From Candidatus Methylomirabilota bacterium (GTDB taxonomy: Bacteria > Methylomirabilota > Methylomirabilia > Methylomirabilales > Methylomirabilaceae): a stretch of DNA of 10,181 nucleotides. The stretch lies in NCBI GenBank assembly GCA_003105305.1, contig PQAQ01000052.1:1-10181 (forward strand), written 5' to 3'. Under the pieces are notes generated by a model, which was not told the DNA's origin, ran no database searches, and worked only from the letters and a program-made list of their open reading frames with translations. The position numbers and the translations under genes are program-made. Of the stretch, positions 1 through 6,537 are shown in pieces (the first letter of the stretch is position 1; each line of letters begins with the position of its first letter).

Positions 1-95
1 GACCGGACGCTGTAGACCGACTGATCTTTCCGAGCATCGTAGTTGTAGCATAAAAGCAGACCGATCACCATCATGTTCTTTGCATGCCTTTGTCC

Positions 96-124
96 TTGAC
101 AGGGAGATTAAAGAACGGTATCAC
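96..124 (+). promoter_or_regulatory. Probable sigma70 promoter of the egtD operon
   Basis: A perfect -35 box TTGACA (96-101) is followed after exactly 17 bases by TATCAC (119-124), which matches the -10 consensus at 4 of 6 positions, including the important first TA. Transcription would begin near 131, leaving a leader of about 20 bases before the egtD ATG with a GGTGAGG ribosome site in it. The last -10 base is not T, so strength may depend on an activator. No other gene is identifiable between position 1 and egtD. Confidence 0.5.
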
Positions 125-149
125 CCAAACAGCAGGGTGAGGTTGCGCC

Positions 150-1121
150 ATGGACAATGAACGATATAGCTGTATCCCGCTGAGATATGCGGAGAACAGG
201 CTGGCCGAGGATGTCCGGCAGGGACTGACGGCATCCGCGAAGCGGCTGCCGTGTAAATATTTCTACGATCCCGAAGGCAACGCGCTGTTCGAGCAGATCA
301 GCGAGTTGCCAGAGTATTACCTGACGCGTACGGAGACCGCCATTCTGAAAGGTCATGCCGCGTCCATCATCGAACACTGCCCCTCCGGTCTGGCGCTGGT
401 GGAGCTTGGCAGCGGTAGCTCCACGAAGATCCGATACCTGATCGAGTCTTGCATGGCTCGGCAGTCTGAGCTTACCTACTACGCTGTGGACATCTCACCT
501 GCCGGCCTGGAGAATGGAACTCGACAGCTCTTACATGACTACCCGCACCTGCAGGTCGTGGGGGTCGTAAGCGAATTCGAAGAGGGGTTGCGCTACATGG
601 CAGGCGAAGTCGGCGGGCCCAGGCTGATGGCTTTTCTCGGGTCCACCATCGGGAACTTCACAGAGGACGAGATCGCCCGTTTTTTTACGATGCTTCGTCG
701 CCATCTGCGACAGACGGATCGATTCCTGCTCGGTGTAGACCTGATTAAAGAGCCTGCCGTCCTCGAAGCGGCCTATGATGATGCCCAGGGTATCACCGCA
801 AGATTCAATCTCAACATTTTAACGCGACTCAATCGGGAGTTGTCGGCAGACTTCGATCCGGCGGCATTTCGACATCGAGCGGTGTGGAATCAGGCAAAAA
901 GCCGGATTGAGATGCACCTGGTCAGCCTGCGTCCCCAGCGCGTCCGGATTGCCGATCTCGACCTTGACCTTGAGTTTCGCCAGGATGAGACCATCCACAC
1001 GGAAAACTGCCACAAATACTCCCGCGAGCAAATGCAGTCGTTACTCATCGACCACGGATTTCAGGTTCTTGGTTGCTTCAGTGATCCTCAGGAACAATTT
1101 TGCCTGTTCCTCGCCTCCTGA
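150..1121 (+). CDS. egtD: L-histidine N-alpha-methyltransferase EgtD (ergothioneine/hercynine synthesis)
   Basis: This cytoplasmic enzyme transfers three methyl groups from S-adenosylmethionine to the alpha-amino group of histidine, giving hercynine (histidine betaine), the precursor of ergothioneine. The 323-aa length is that of full EgtD. The N-terminal family signature YFYDPEGNALFEQI (37-50) and LPEYYLTRTE (53-62) are intact. The SAM loop is VELGSGSSTK (84-93), followed by the acidic ribose contact in AVDIS (112-116). GSTIGNF (164-170) holds N169, and TENCHKY sits at 284-290. By alignment from memory with the mycobacterial enzyme, Y39, Y56, N169, Y209, M255 and E285 correspond to its histidine-pocket residues, but the expected Ser of TENS is Cys287 here. 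The start is ATG with GGTGAGG about 8 bases upstream. It is the first gene of an operon with an ABC transporter 42 bases downstream. No EgtB (sulfoxide synthase) is visible in the window. The identification is very secure. Confidence 0.96.
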   Translation: MDNERYSCIPLRYAENRLAEDVRQGLTASAKRLPCKYFYDPEGNALFEQISELPEYYLTRTETAILKGHAASIIEHCPSGLALVELGSGSSTKIRYLIESCMARQSELTYYAVDISPAGLENGTRQLLHDYPHLQVVGVVSEFEEGLRYMAGEVGGPRLMAFLGSTIGNFTEDEIARFFTMLRRHLRQTDRFLLGVDLIKEPAVLEAAYDDAQGITARFNLNILTRLNRELSADFDPAAFRHRAVWNQAKSRIEMHLVSLRPQRVRIADLDLDLEFRQDETIHTENCHKYSREQMQSLLIDHGFQVLGCFSDPQEQFCLFLAS

Positions 1122-1163
1122 TCATCCCGCCCGTGGCGATCCACAACGACCGGCTCTCCACCC

Positions 1164-1931
1164 ATGAATGAGCCGGCTGCGATTGAGTTTGAGCGTGTAT
1201 ACTACCGAGCCCCGGGCGGTGCGGTGATCCTTGACGACGTCAGCTTTACTGTGGAGCGCGGTGCGGTGCTCGTCCTGGTCGGTCGGAGCGGCGTCGGCAA
1301 GACCACCATCCTTCGCCTGATCAACCGCCTCCTCGTCCCGGACGCCGGCGACGTGCGGGTCGAGGGCCGGTCGACGCGCGAGTGGGATCCGATTGCGTTG
1401 CGCCGCCGAATCGGCTATGTCCTGCAGGAGGTCGGGCTGTTTCCACACATGACCATCGGCCGCAACATCGGGGTCGTCCCGCGTCTGAACGGGTGGCCGG
1501 AGTCCCGTATTCAGGCGCGCTGCCGGGGATTGCTGGAGCTTGTCGGACTTGACCCATCCACCTTTGAGGGGCGCTTTCCCCATCAACTCTCCGGCGGGCA
1601 ACGCCAGCGAGTAGGATTCGCGAGGGCGCTTGCCGCCGACCCGCCCGTCATCCTGATGGATGAGCCGTTCGGCGCGCTCGATCCGCTCACGCGGGCCGAG
1701 CTGCATCGCGAGTTCCGCCGCATTCAGGAACGGCTCCACAAAACCGTCGTCATGGTGTCGCACGACATGGGAGAAGCGTTTGCGCTTGCCACGCGGCTTG
1801 GCGTCCTGGATCAGGGACGTCTCGTCGCGCTCGACACGCCCGAGCGGGTCGCTCGCACACGGGACCCGAGGATCCGAATGTTTCTTGATGCCATGCCGTC
1901 GGCGCCGGTTATCGCCCGTGACGCTGATTAA
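1164..1931 (+). CDS. ABC transporter ATP-binding protein, OpuCA/EgtV-like without CBS domains
   Basis: This is the cytoplasmic ATPase that would power the permease encoded next. All nucleotide-binding motifs are present in its 255 aa: Walker A GRSGVGKTT (40-48), Q-loop Gln88 in YVLQEVGLFPHMT, signature LSGGQRQRV (142-150), Walker B VILMDEPFGALD (162-173) and switch His200 in MVSHDM. The sequence style (YVLQEVGLFPHMTI, QEVG after the Q) is that of the quaternary-amine uptake family (ProV/OpuAA/OpuCA). Those proteins usually carry two C-terminal CBS domains of about 120 residues. This one stops some 25 residues after the regulatory end of the ATPase core, so it lacks that osmosensing module. 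ATG 1164 has no strong Shine-Dalgarno site, so translation may be coupled to egtD. Its 3' end overlaps the permease gene by 14 bases. The transporter assignment is firm. The substrate is inferred from the egtD neighbour and could be hercynine, ergothioneine, or another betaine. Confidence 0.9.
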   Translation: MNEPAAIEFERVYYRAPGGAVILDDVSFTVERGAVLVLVGRSGVGKTTILRLINRLLVPDAGDVRVEGRSTREWDPIALRRRIGYVLQEVGLFPHMTIGRNIGVVPRLNGWPESRIQARCRGLLELVGLDPSTFEGRFPHQLSGGQRQRVGFARALAADPPVILMDEPFGALDPLTRAELHREFRRIQERLHKTVVMVSHDMGEAFALATRLGVLDQGRLVALDTPERVARTRDPRIRMFLDAMPSAPVIARDAD

Positions 1932-3462
1932 CTTCTGGATCACCCATCGCGCCGATATGTCGGGCGCCGTCGCCCAGCATCTGCTGCTGACGCTGGTTGC
2001 GACCATTGCGGCAATTGTGATCGGAGTGCCGCTGGGGATTGTTGCGGCGCGCCGACCCAGACTGGGCGCCGTGCTGCTGGCCGTGGCCAACGTTGCGCAG
2101 ACGGTGCCCAGCCTTGCCATGTTCGGGTTCTTGGTGGCGCTGCCGCTTATTGGGGGGGTCGGCGCCAGAAGCGCGTTGCTCGTACTGATCCTGTATGCGC
2201 TGTTGCCGGTCATGCGCAACACCGTTACCGGCATCCAGGGAATCGACAGGGCCGCACGGGATGCGGGCGTGGCCCTGGGGATGACGCCGCAACAGTTGCT
2301 GGTGCAGGTCGAGCTGCCGCTGGCGATGCCGACGATGGTAGCAGGCGTGCGTGTGGCGGCGGTTGTCGGCGTAGGGGCGGCCACGATTGCCGCCGCCATC
2401 GGCGCCGGAGGGCTCGGCGACTACATCTTCCGGGGTCTGTCCATGACGGAGCCGACGCTGATCCTGGCGGGCGCGGTGCCGGCCGCGCTCCTGGCCCTGG
2501 CGGTGGACGCGTCGCTCGGATGGCTCGAGCGCGCCATGACGCCCGGGGCCGCCCGATCGGGACGCGTGACGGTTCGTGCGGCGACGACGGCCGGCGTGGC
2601 GCTTGTCCTGATCGTCATGGGCAGCTTTGTGGTTTCAGGGCGCTGGGGAGATCGGATTGTTGTCGGGTCGAAGAACTTTTCTGAGCAGGTTATTCTCGGC
2701 GAGCTGCTGGCTCAGACGATCGAGCGGACGACCGATCTCAGGGTTGAGCGCCGCCTGAATCTCGGCGGCACGTTCATCGCCGATCAAGCGTTGCAGTCCG
2801 GCGCGATCGACGCCTATGTGGAGTATACGGGAACGGCCCTGACCGGGATCTTTCACCAACAGGTATCGCGGGGTCACGCGGACGTACTCGCGCGCGTCAT
2901 CGCTGCCTATGCGGCGAGCGGCCGGACGGTACTGGCGCCGCTTGGCTTCAACAACACCTTTGCGATCCTTATTCGAGGGGCCGAGGCGCGGCGACTGAAT
3001 ATCAACACGATCAGCGAAGCGGCGCCGTATACGCCGGGCTGGAAGGCCGCCTTCGGCTACGAGTTCCTGGAGCGCGAGGACGGCTACAAAGGGCTGGTGC
3101 GGACCTACGGACTGCGATTCGCCGAGACGCCGCATGTGATGGATCTGACGCTCAGCTACCGAGCGCTTGCCGGCGGATCCGTCGATCTCATCGCCGGTGA
3201 GGCGACCAGCGGGCTGATCAAGGGCCTCGATCTCTTTATGCTCAAGGACGATCGACAGTATTTTCCGCCGTATGATGCGATCCCTGTTGTGCGGACTCAG
3301 ACGCTGATGGCGCACCCGGAGCTTCGAACGGCCATCGAGCGGCTCACCGGACGGATCTCGGAAGAGGCGATGCGGCAGATGAACTATGATGTGGATGTCG
3401 GCCACCGCGATGTCGCGCTCGTCGCGCGCGAGTTTCTCGATAAACTTCTTGAAGTGCGGTAG
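1918..3462 (+). CDS. Fused ABC permease and betaine/ergothioneine-type substrate-binding protein (OpuC/EgtU-like)
   Basis: This single 514-aa polypeptide joins the membrane channel and the external binding protein of an importer. Residues about 17-205 are a BPD-type permease with several hydrophobic helices and an EAA-type cytoplasmic loop (about 112-138: RDAGVALG, then VELPLAMP) that docks on the ATPase. A last hydrophobic helix at about 224-240 leads outward into an OpuAC/ProX-type binding domain (about 246-514). That domain shows VGSKNFSEQVILGELLAQ near its start, GGTFIADQALQSGAIDAYVEYTG (read in two parts, 283-305), and the closing DDRQYFPPYDAIPVVR and MNYDVDV motifs. The reading frame is open far upstream inside the ATPase gene, but homology begins at about GTG 1918 (alternative ATG 1957), overlapping the ATPase stop by 14 bases as expected for coupled translation. 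Permease–binding fusions of this layout occur in OpuC relatives and in EgtU, the described ergothioneine importer of pneumococcus and Helicobacter. Placement with egtD favours an Egt-related ligand, which is inference. Confidence 0.88.
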   Translation: MTLINFWITHRADMSGAVAQHLLLTLVATIAAIVIGVPLGIVAARRPRLGAVLLAVANVAQTVPSLAMFGFLVALPLIGGVGARSALLVLILYALLPVMRNTVTGIQGIDRAARDAGVALGMTPQQLLVQVELPLAMPTMVAGVRVAAVVGVGAATIAAAIGAGGLGDYIFRGLSMTEPTLILAGAVPAALLALAVDASLGWLERAMTPGAARSGRVTVRAATTAGVALVLIVMGSFVVSGRWGDRIVVGSKNFSEQVILGELLAQTIERTTDLRVERRLNLGGTFIADQALQSGAIDAYVEYTGTALTGIFHQQVSRGHADVLARVIAAYAASGRTVLAPLGFNNTFAILIRGAEARRLNINTISEAAPYTPGWKAAFGYEFLEREDGYKGLVRTYGLRFAETPHVMDLTLSYRALAGGSVDLIAGEATSGLIKGLDLFMLKDDRQYFPPYDAIPVVRTQTLMAHPELRTAIERLTGRISEEAMRQMNYDVDVGHRDVALVAREFLDKLLEVR

Positions 3463-3531
3463 ATGTCGAGCTTGCAAGGAAGAGTTGCGATAGGGAGATC
3501 TTCAGAGGCTTCATCACTGATGACTACAACT

Positions 3532-3966
3532 TTACGGCGCAATGAGACGATCTACGCCTTCGGGCCACACGCGCTTGAAGTCGTCAATATTGAACGTCAA
3601 CACATGGTCGGCTTCTGATTTGTTCGCCGCCTTGACGACAATGGCGTCATAAATCACCCCTCCAGATAGCCCCAGATCAACCATCCGTCTGACGACAGCG
3701 CTGTACTCCGAAGGCGAGAGGGAAACCGTCTTTGCGAGGGCTTCAACATCGCTACGGATCAGATGTCCGGCTATGCCGGGCGTAATCTTTGGGTGTATTG
3801 GCAACGTGGTCAACACCGCATACAGTTCAGCCAGGGTATGACCGGCAATTACCATGTCGAACTCTTTCGCCCTTGCCCGTGTGAGCCATCGGAAAGCGGA
3901 GGTATGCAAAGGGTGCGGTTCTACAATCGCAGCCACGAGGACGGAGGTGTCAAAGAGAACTTTCAT
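3532..3966 (-). CDS. vapC: PIN-domain toxin, VapC family ribonuclease
   Basis: A 144-aa single-domain PIN protein, the expected size for VapC toxins, which cleave RNA (often tRNA or rRNA) with magnesium. The acidic active site is complete: Asp6 in VLFDTSVLVAA, Glu47 in HTLAELYAVL, Asp107 in VIYDAIVVKAA and Asp128 in TFNIDDF. It begins with ATG directly inside the antitoxin stop (ATGA overlap, 4 bases), so the pair is translationally coupled. It ends 69 bases from the convergent transporter gene, with no hairpin terminator that I can see between them. Nothing suggests inactivation. The exact RNA target cannot be read from sequence. Confidence 0.92.
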   Translation of the reverse strand: MKVLFDTSVLVAAIVEPHPLHTSAFRWLTRARAKEFDMVIAGHTLAELYAVLTTLPIHPKITPGIAGHLIRSDVEALAKTVSLSPSEYSAVVRRMVDLGLSGGVIYDAIVVKAANKSEADHVLTFNIDDFKRVWPEGVDRLIAP

Positions 3967-4223
3967 TTCCCCGGCGAAGACACCCTCTTGAGGCGTTCTT
4001 CGCGATGAGCCCTCACAGCCTCCGTCAGATTGCCAGTTGCTGTGCCTGCGTAGACCAGTACGCCATCCTTTACCCTGATTGGGGGTTCTTCCCGCAACGG
4101 CTTCAGAACTACCTCGTCACCCGATTGCTCTACCTTTAACAGTTCTCCTGGTTTGAGACCGAGAATATCGCGAATTTCTTTAGGGATCACCACCCGACCG
4201 AATTTGTCCAAGGTTGTTTCCAT
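3963..4223 (-). CDS. vapB: AbrB/MazE-fold antitoxin (VapB-type) paired with the PIN toxin
   Basis: An 86-aa DNA-binding antitoxin. Residues 1-45 form a SpoVT/AbrB swapped-hairpin domain, with the characteristic TTLDKFGRVVIPKEIRDILGL start and GELLKVEQSGDEVVLKPL. The charged tail (about 50-86) would bind and mask the PIN active site. The frame is open 39 bases further upstream to another ATG, but that start is rejected: ATG 4223 has a strong AGGAGGAG site 6 bases away and is where the family begins, while the longer form would start inside the promoter. It probably represses its own operon through the palindrome in the promoter just upstream. The gene overlaps vapC by ATGA. AbrB-type antitoxins coupled to PIN toxins are a common VapBC class. 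Confidence 0.9.
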   Translation of the reverse strand: METTLDKFGRVVIPKEIRDILGLKPGELLKVEQSGDEVVLKPLREEPPIRVKDGVLVYAGTATGNLTEAVRAHREERLKRVSSPGK

Positions 4224-4229
4224 GGCGCG

Positions 4230-4237
4230 CTCCTCCT
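4230..4237 (-). promoter_or_regulatory. Ribosome binding site fixing the antitoxin start
   Basis: On the - strand AGGAGGAG lies 6 bases before ATG 4223. This near-perfect Shine-Dalgarno site decides between ATG 4223 and the in-frame ATG at 4262, which overlaps the promoter. Confidence 0.8.
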
Positions 4238-4247
4238 CTTGGTTGGC

Positions 4248-4276
4248 ATTATATGCTGCCATATGGCAATGATCAA
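4248..4276 (-). promoter_or_regulatory. Promoter of the vapBC operon with embedded operator
   Basis: On the - strand TTGATC (4276-4271) is separated by exactly 17 bases from a perfect TATAAT (4253-4248). The start of transcription would fall near 4241, about 18 bases before the antitoxin ATG. The perfect palindrome TGCCATATGGCA (4257-4268) fills most of the spacer, the classic place for a repressor that blocks RNA polymerase. Confidence 0.75.
4257..4268. promoter_or_regulatory. Palindromic operator candidate, TGCCATATGGCA
   Basis: A perfect 12-bp inverted repeat lying between the -35 and -10 boxes of the toxin-antitoxin promoter. Partial half-sites flank it on both sides (TGGCA at 4244-4248, GCCA at 4278-4281). 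The likely ligand is the AbrB-fold antitoxin alone or with the toxin; this is inferred from how such modules are generally autoregulated. Confidence 0.55.
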
Positions 4277-4374
4277 CGCCATTTCCAAGAACAGCGATAG
4301 GAATGGCGTAGAGCCATTTATTAGGCGGCCCAGCGGGTGTTTCAGGGCGTCGGTCTAATCTGAGGAGGCCGAGT

Positions 4375-4400
4375 ACGGTATCAGCCCGCGCATATACCGT
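4375..4400. repeat. Inverted repeat ACGGTAT/ATACCGT in the gap between the hydrolase and vapBC
   Basis: ACGGTAT (4375-4381) and its exact reverse complement ATACCGT (4394-4400) are separated by 12 bases. There is no U-run after it on either strand, so it is not a typical intrinsic terminator. A second small GC hairpin (CGCGC-GGA-GCGCG, 4432-4444) lies between it and the hydrolase stop. The rest of 4277-4478 shows no gene. Confidence 0.35.
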
Positions 4401-4478
4401 TCAGACGACGCTCACCGGATGTGTGGATCAGCGCGCGGAGCGCGGCTTTCCGATTTCCCGTAGATATCGGCTAGTACA

Positions 4479-5417
4479 TCAGGGAGTCGATCTAAATGTT
4501 CTGGCGTAGCCCATCTCGCGCGCGTCGGCCCCGGCGGTCCGGGGGGCGGCGCCAGATGTCCGCTCGGCGATTGTCCGCTCCTGCGACCCGAAGCGAAAGA
4601 ATTCGGCGACCCGATCGGCCGCAAGTGAGGCGGGCGGTCGCCCCGAATCGCCCCAATAGTCGCTGTGGCCGGCGCGATCAACGACCACCGGATCGATGCG
4701 ACCGGCAATCCCAGGGGGAGGACGGTGGAGACCCAAAGCGGCAGGGAAGACCCCCTCATCGCTCCCCGCGAGGGTCTGTCCGGGCGGAAACGCATATCGG
4801 AGGACCGAGTCGTCACTGGAATAAAGGATGCGCACGGCCCCGGCATGTTCCATTGCCTGAGCGAGGTTGCCCCCGGACCGGACCTTGAATACCGGGACGG
4901 CCGCCGCCATCAGGCAGACCCTGCCCACCGTCGGCCCGCCCTCCTGGCGCAGGTTGTCAATCGTTTCCAGGGCGACGCGACAGCCGAGCGAATGGGCCAC
5001 AAAGTGGACGATGCGGAGGTTGGGCATTGAGCGAAGGTGGTCGGCCAGCGGTCGCGCGGCGCTCTTTGCCGTGCCGACTGCCGTCGGATAGACCAGAAAA
5101 TCCAGGAGGTCGAAGAGGCCCCACGCGGCGTCGCCGGGCCAGAACAGGTCGGCGAGTATCTTTTCCAGGGCGGGCGGGACAAGTTGCGGATTCGCGCGCT
5201 CGTACTGGCGGAGGCGGAAGCTGTAGTACGCAGTACCGGCCTCGCCGTAGTGGTTGTTAAACCCGTGAATCAACACCACTGTCTCGGTTCGTGCGTACAG
5301 ATCGGGCACCGGCGTCTGGCGCACATGGGTCAGCAACTCTCCACCTTCGAGTTTCTTACGAAGTTGGAAGGTCAGACCGGGGGCATACGCTTCAGGTGGA
5401 TCGAAATATCTAGCCAC
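4479..5417 (-). CDS. Alpha/beta hydrolase of unknown substrate (serine lipase/esterase-like)
   Basis: A 312-aa predicted serine hydrolase. The oxyanion-hole strand VVLIHGFNNHYGEA (47-60) and the nucleophile elbow FVAHSLGCRVAL (139-150, Ser143) are clear. SDDSVLRY (201-208) offers Asp202 or Asp203 as the acid, and DRAGHSDYWG (248-257) supplies the catalytic His251. This resembles the DUF900-type alpha/beta hydrolases, but that subfamily placement is tentative. There is no signal peptide, so the enzyme is probably cytoplasmic or held by its membrane partner. The start is GTG 5417, overlapping the upstream gene's stop by 8 bases, with no strong ribosome site, which points to coupled translation. 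Residues after about 280 are Arg/Ala-rich low-complexity sequence beyond the hydrolase core and may not be structured. The natural substrate (lipid, ester or peptide) cannot be told. Confidence 0.8.
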   Translation of the reverse strand: MARYFDPPEAYAPGLTFQLRKKLEGGELLTHVRQTPVPDLYARTETVVLIHGFNNHYGEAGTAYYSFRLRQYERANPQLVPPALEKILADLFWPGDAAWGLFDLLDFLVYPTAVGTAKSAARPLADHLRSMPNLRIVHFVAHSLGCRVALETIDNLRQEGGPTVGRVCLMAAAVPVFKVRSGGNLAQAMEHAGAVRILYSSDDSVLRYAFPPGQTLAGSDEGVFPAALGLHRPPPGIAGRIDPVVVDRAGHSDYWGDSGRPPASLAADRVAEFFRFGSQERTIAERTSGAAPRTAGADAREMGYARTFRSTP

Positions 5418-6219
5418 TGCGTACCCGCTTGAGGGCCAGCACCAGGTCCTTCGCGACCGGCGCCAAAAACCCGCCGGCCAGGGATAGCGGGACGAGCAGC
5501 CACCCGACGGTCCTGTCGAGGTACAAGAGGCTTCCGCCCAGCAGCAGGGCCCCGAGAACTACGGAGGCGATCTGATTGACAGTCTGCCATTGGTAGCCAG
5601 TCGTGAGTTGGAATGCATCAAGTCGCCGCCGAATAAACTGACGCAGGCGTGTGTAGGTATCCGCCTGGCGCTTGGCAAGCGTCGGGTCGGCCGCCGTTGA
5701 GACAGGCGGTTGTCCGGCCCACGTGTACCAGTTGGTGATATCCTCGGGATGAGCGCCGTCGGTGAGGAACAGGTAGAGATTAAGGCAGCGACCCGGATCG
5801 TTAAGGGCGGCATCGGCCGCATCCTGGATTTGCCCCATCATCTTCTCCGCATCCAGGGCGAACAGGGCGTTACTCGGAGAGATATGCCAGGGCTTCCACT
5901 CGATAGACCCGGTTATCGCCGTTGCGTCAACCTGTTCCGCCGTGGTCAGCCAGACCAATTCACTGTACACATGCTCATGAAACACGCGATCGTCCGGGGG
6001 GATGGGCGCTCCGGAAATCAAGACCTCTCCGGGAACCGTTACCCGCTCGATCCAGTTGCGGACTCGCCGCTTGTGAAACCGATCGCGCACGCTGCCAAGA
6101 GCTTTGACCGCTTCGAGCAGCGCCATCGATAGCGCGCTGACCGCCGCCAACGTGATGGCGTATCGCAGAATGTATTCGGAGAGATTTTTAATGACATCTC
6201 CGACCCCTTCAGGAGTCAT
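5410..6219 (-). CDS. Uncharacterised three-helix membrane protein paired with the hydrolase
   Basis: I do not recognise this 269-aa family. One hydrophobic helix lies near the N-terminus (about 17-40). A soluble middle part of about 170 residues follows, starting basic (RDRFHKRRVRNW) and rich in Trp and acidic residues later. Two closely spaced helices end the protein (about 217-234 and 238-257), followed by a short basic tail (LKRVRSG). The positive charges after helix 1 and at the C-terminus favour a cytoplasmic middle domain. The ATG start at 6219 is supported by AGGAG 6 bases upstream. Its stop overlaps the hydrolase start by 8 bases, so the two proteins are made together and probably form a membrane-associated complex. 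No catalytic motif stands out. A role as membrane anchor or regulator of the hydrolase is inference. Confidence 0.72.
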   Translation of the reverse strand: MTPEGVGDVIKNLSEYILRYAITLAAVSALSMALLEAVKALGSVRDRFHKRRVRNWIERVTVPGEVLISGAPIPPDDRVFHEHVYSELVWLTTAEQVDATAITGSIEWKPWHISPSNALFALDAEKMMGQIQDAADAALNDPGRCLNLYLFLTDGAHPEDITNWYTWAGQPPVSTAADPTLAKRQADTYTRLRQFIRRRLDAFQLTTGYQWQTVNQIASVVLGALLLGGSLLYLDRTVGWLLVPLSLAGGFLAPVAKDLVLALKRVRSG

Positions 6220-6375
6220 AATCGTCTCCTATGTTCTTCAGGCCCCAAGGCATATGCGTCCGGCTAGACTTCATCCTTCCAAATCGGCCGCTTGTTCCCG
6301 CACTGAATCATCGCCGTTGATAGCCTCACCTATGGGATGACGTGAGAACTTGGTGAATGAAATACCACGGGGTAG

Positions 6376-6424
6376 TTGCGTTGCTCAGATTATCACAAAT
6401 AAACGCAATGCTACTCCTTGCGTT
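6376..6424. repeat. Three copies of TTGCGTT in alternating orientation
   Basis: TTGCGTT occurs at 6376-6382, its exact reverse complement AACGCAA at 6402-6408, and TTGCGTT again at 6418-6424. The middle copy can pair with either neighbour (7-bp stems, loops of 19 and 9 bases), so two mutually exclusive hairpins are possible. It lies in the 318-base gene-poor stretch 6220-6537 between the divergent membrane-protein gene and the macrodomain fragment. Confidence 0.4.
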
Positions 6425-6537
6425 GGAATGCTGTCAACCTGAAACTCAGGTTTCTCCTTGACGCCTTCGCATTCGAGAATTACGATTCGGTCGATTCCTT
6501 CAAGTCTCGTACAGTCACGGAGACGGGATTGGCGATC

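Noticed and set aside
3..53. Open frame ending PDAVDRLIFPSIVVVA then stop, a possible tail of an upstream gene
   Set aside because: Only 16 residues are visible and none is diagnostic; it could equally be chance. It is not the EgtB C-terminal signature.
1660..1917. Upstream extension of the permease frame, opening at 1660 inside the ATPase gene
   Set aside because: The added 86 residues are Arg/Ser-rich with no family similarity and lie over the Walker B and switch regions of the ATPase. Permease similarity begins at about GTG 1918.
1122..2399. A 425-codon open frame on the - strand over the transporter genes
   Set aside because: It is antisense to two well-identified genes, is low-complexity (Ala/Thr/Arg) in composition and shows no domain; it is a by-product of GC-rich codon use.
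2635..3477. A 280-codon - strand frame over the substrate-binding domain
   Set aside because: It is a mirror of the strong forward coding sequence and has no recognisable motif.
4432..4444. Small GC hairpin as a terminator of the hydrolase gene
   Set aside because: The stem is only 5 bp and no T-run follows on the - strand.
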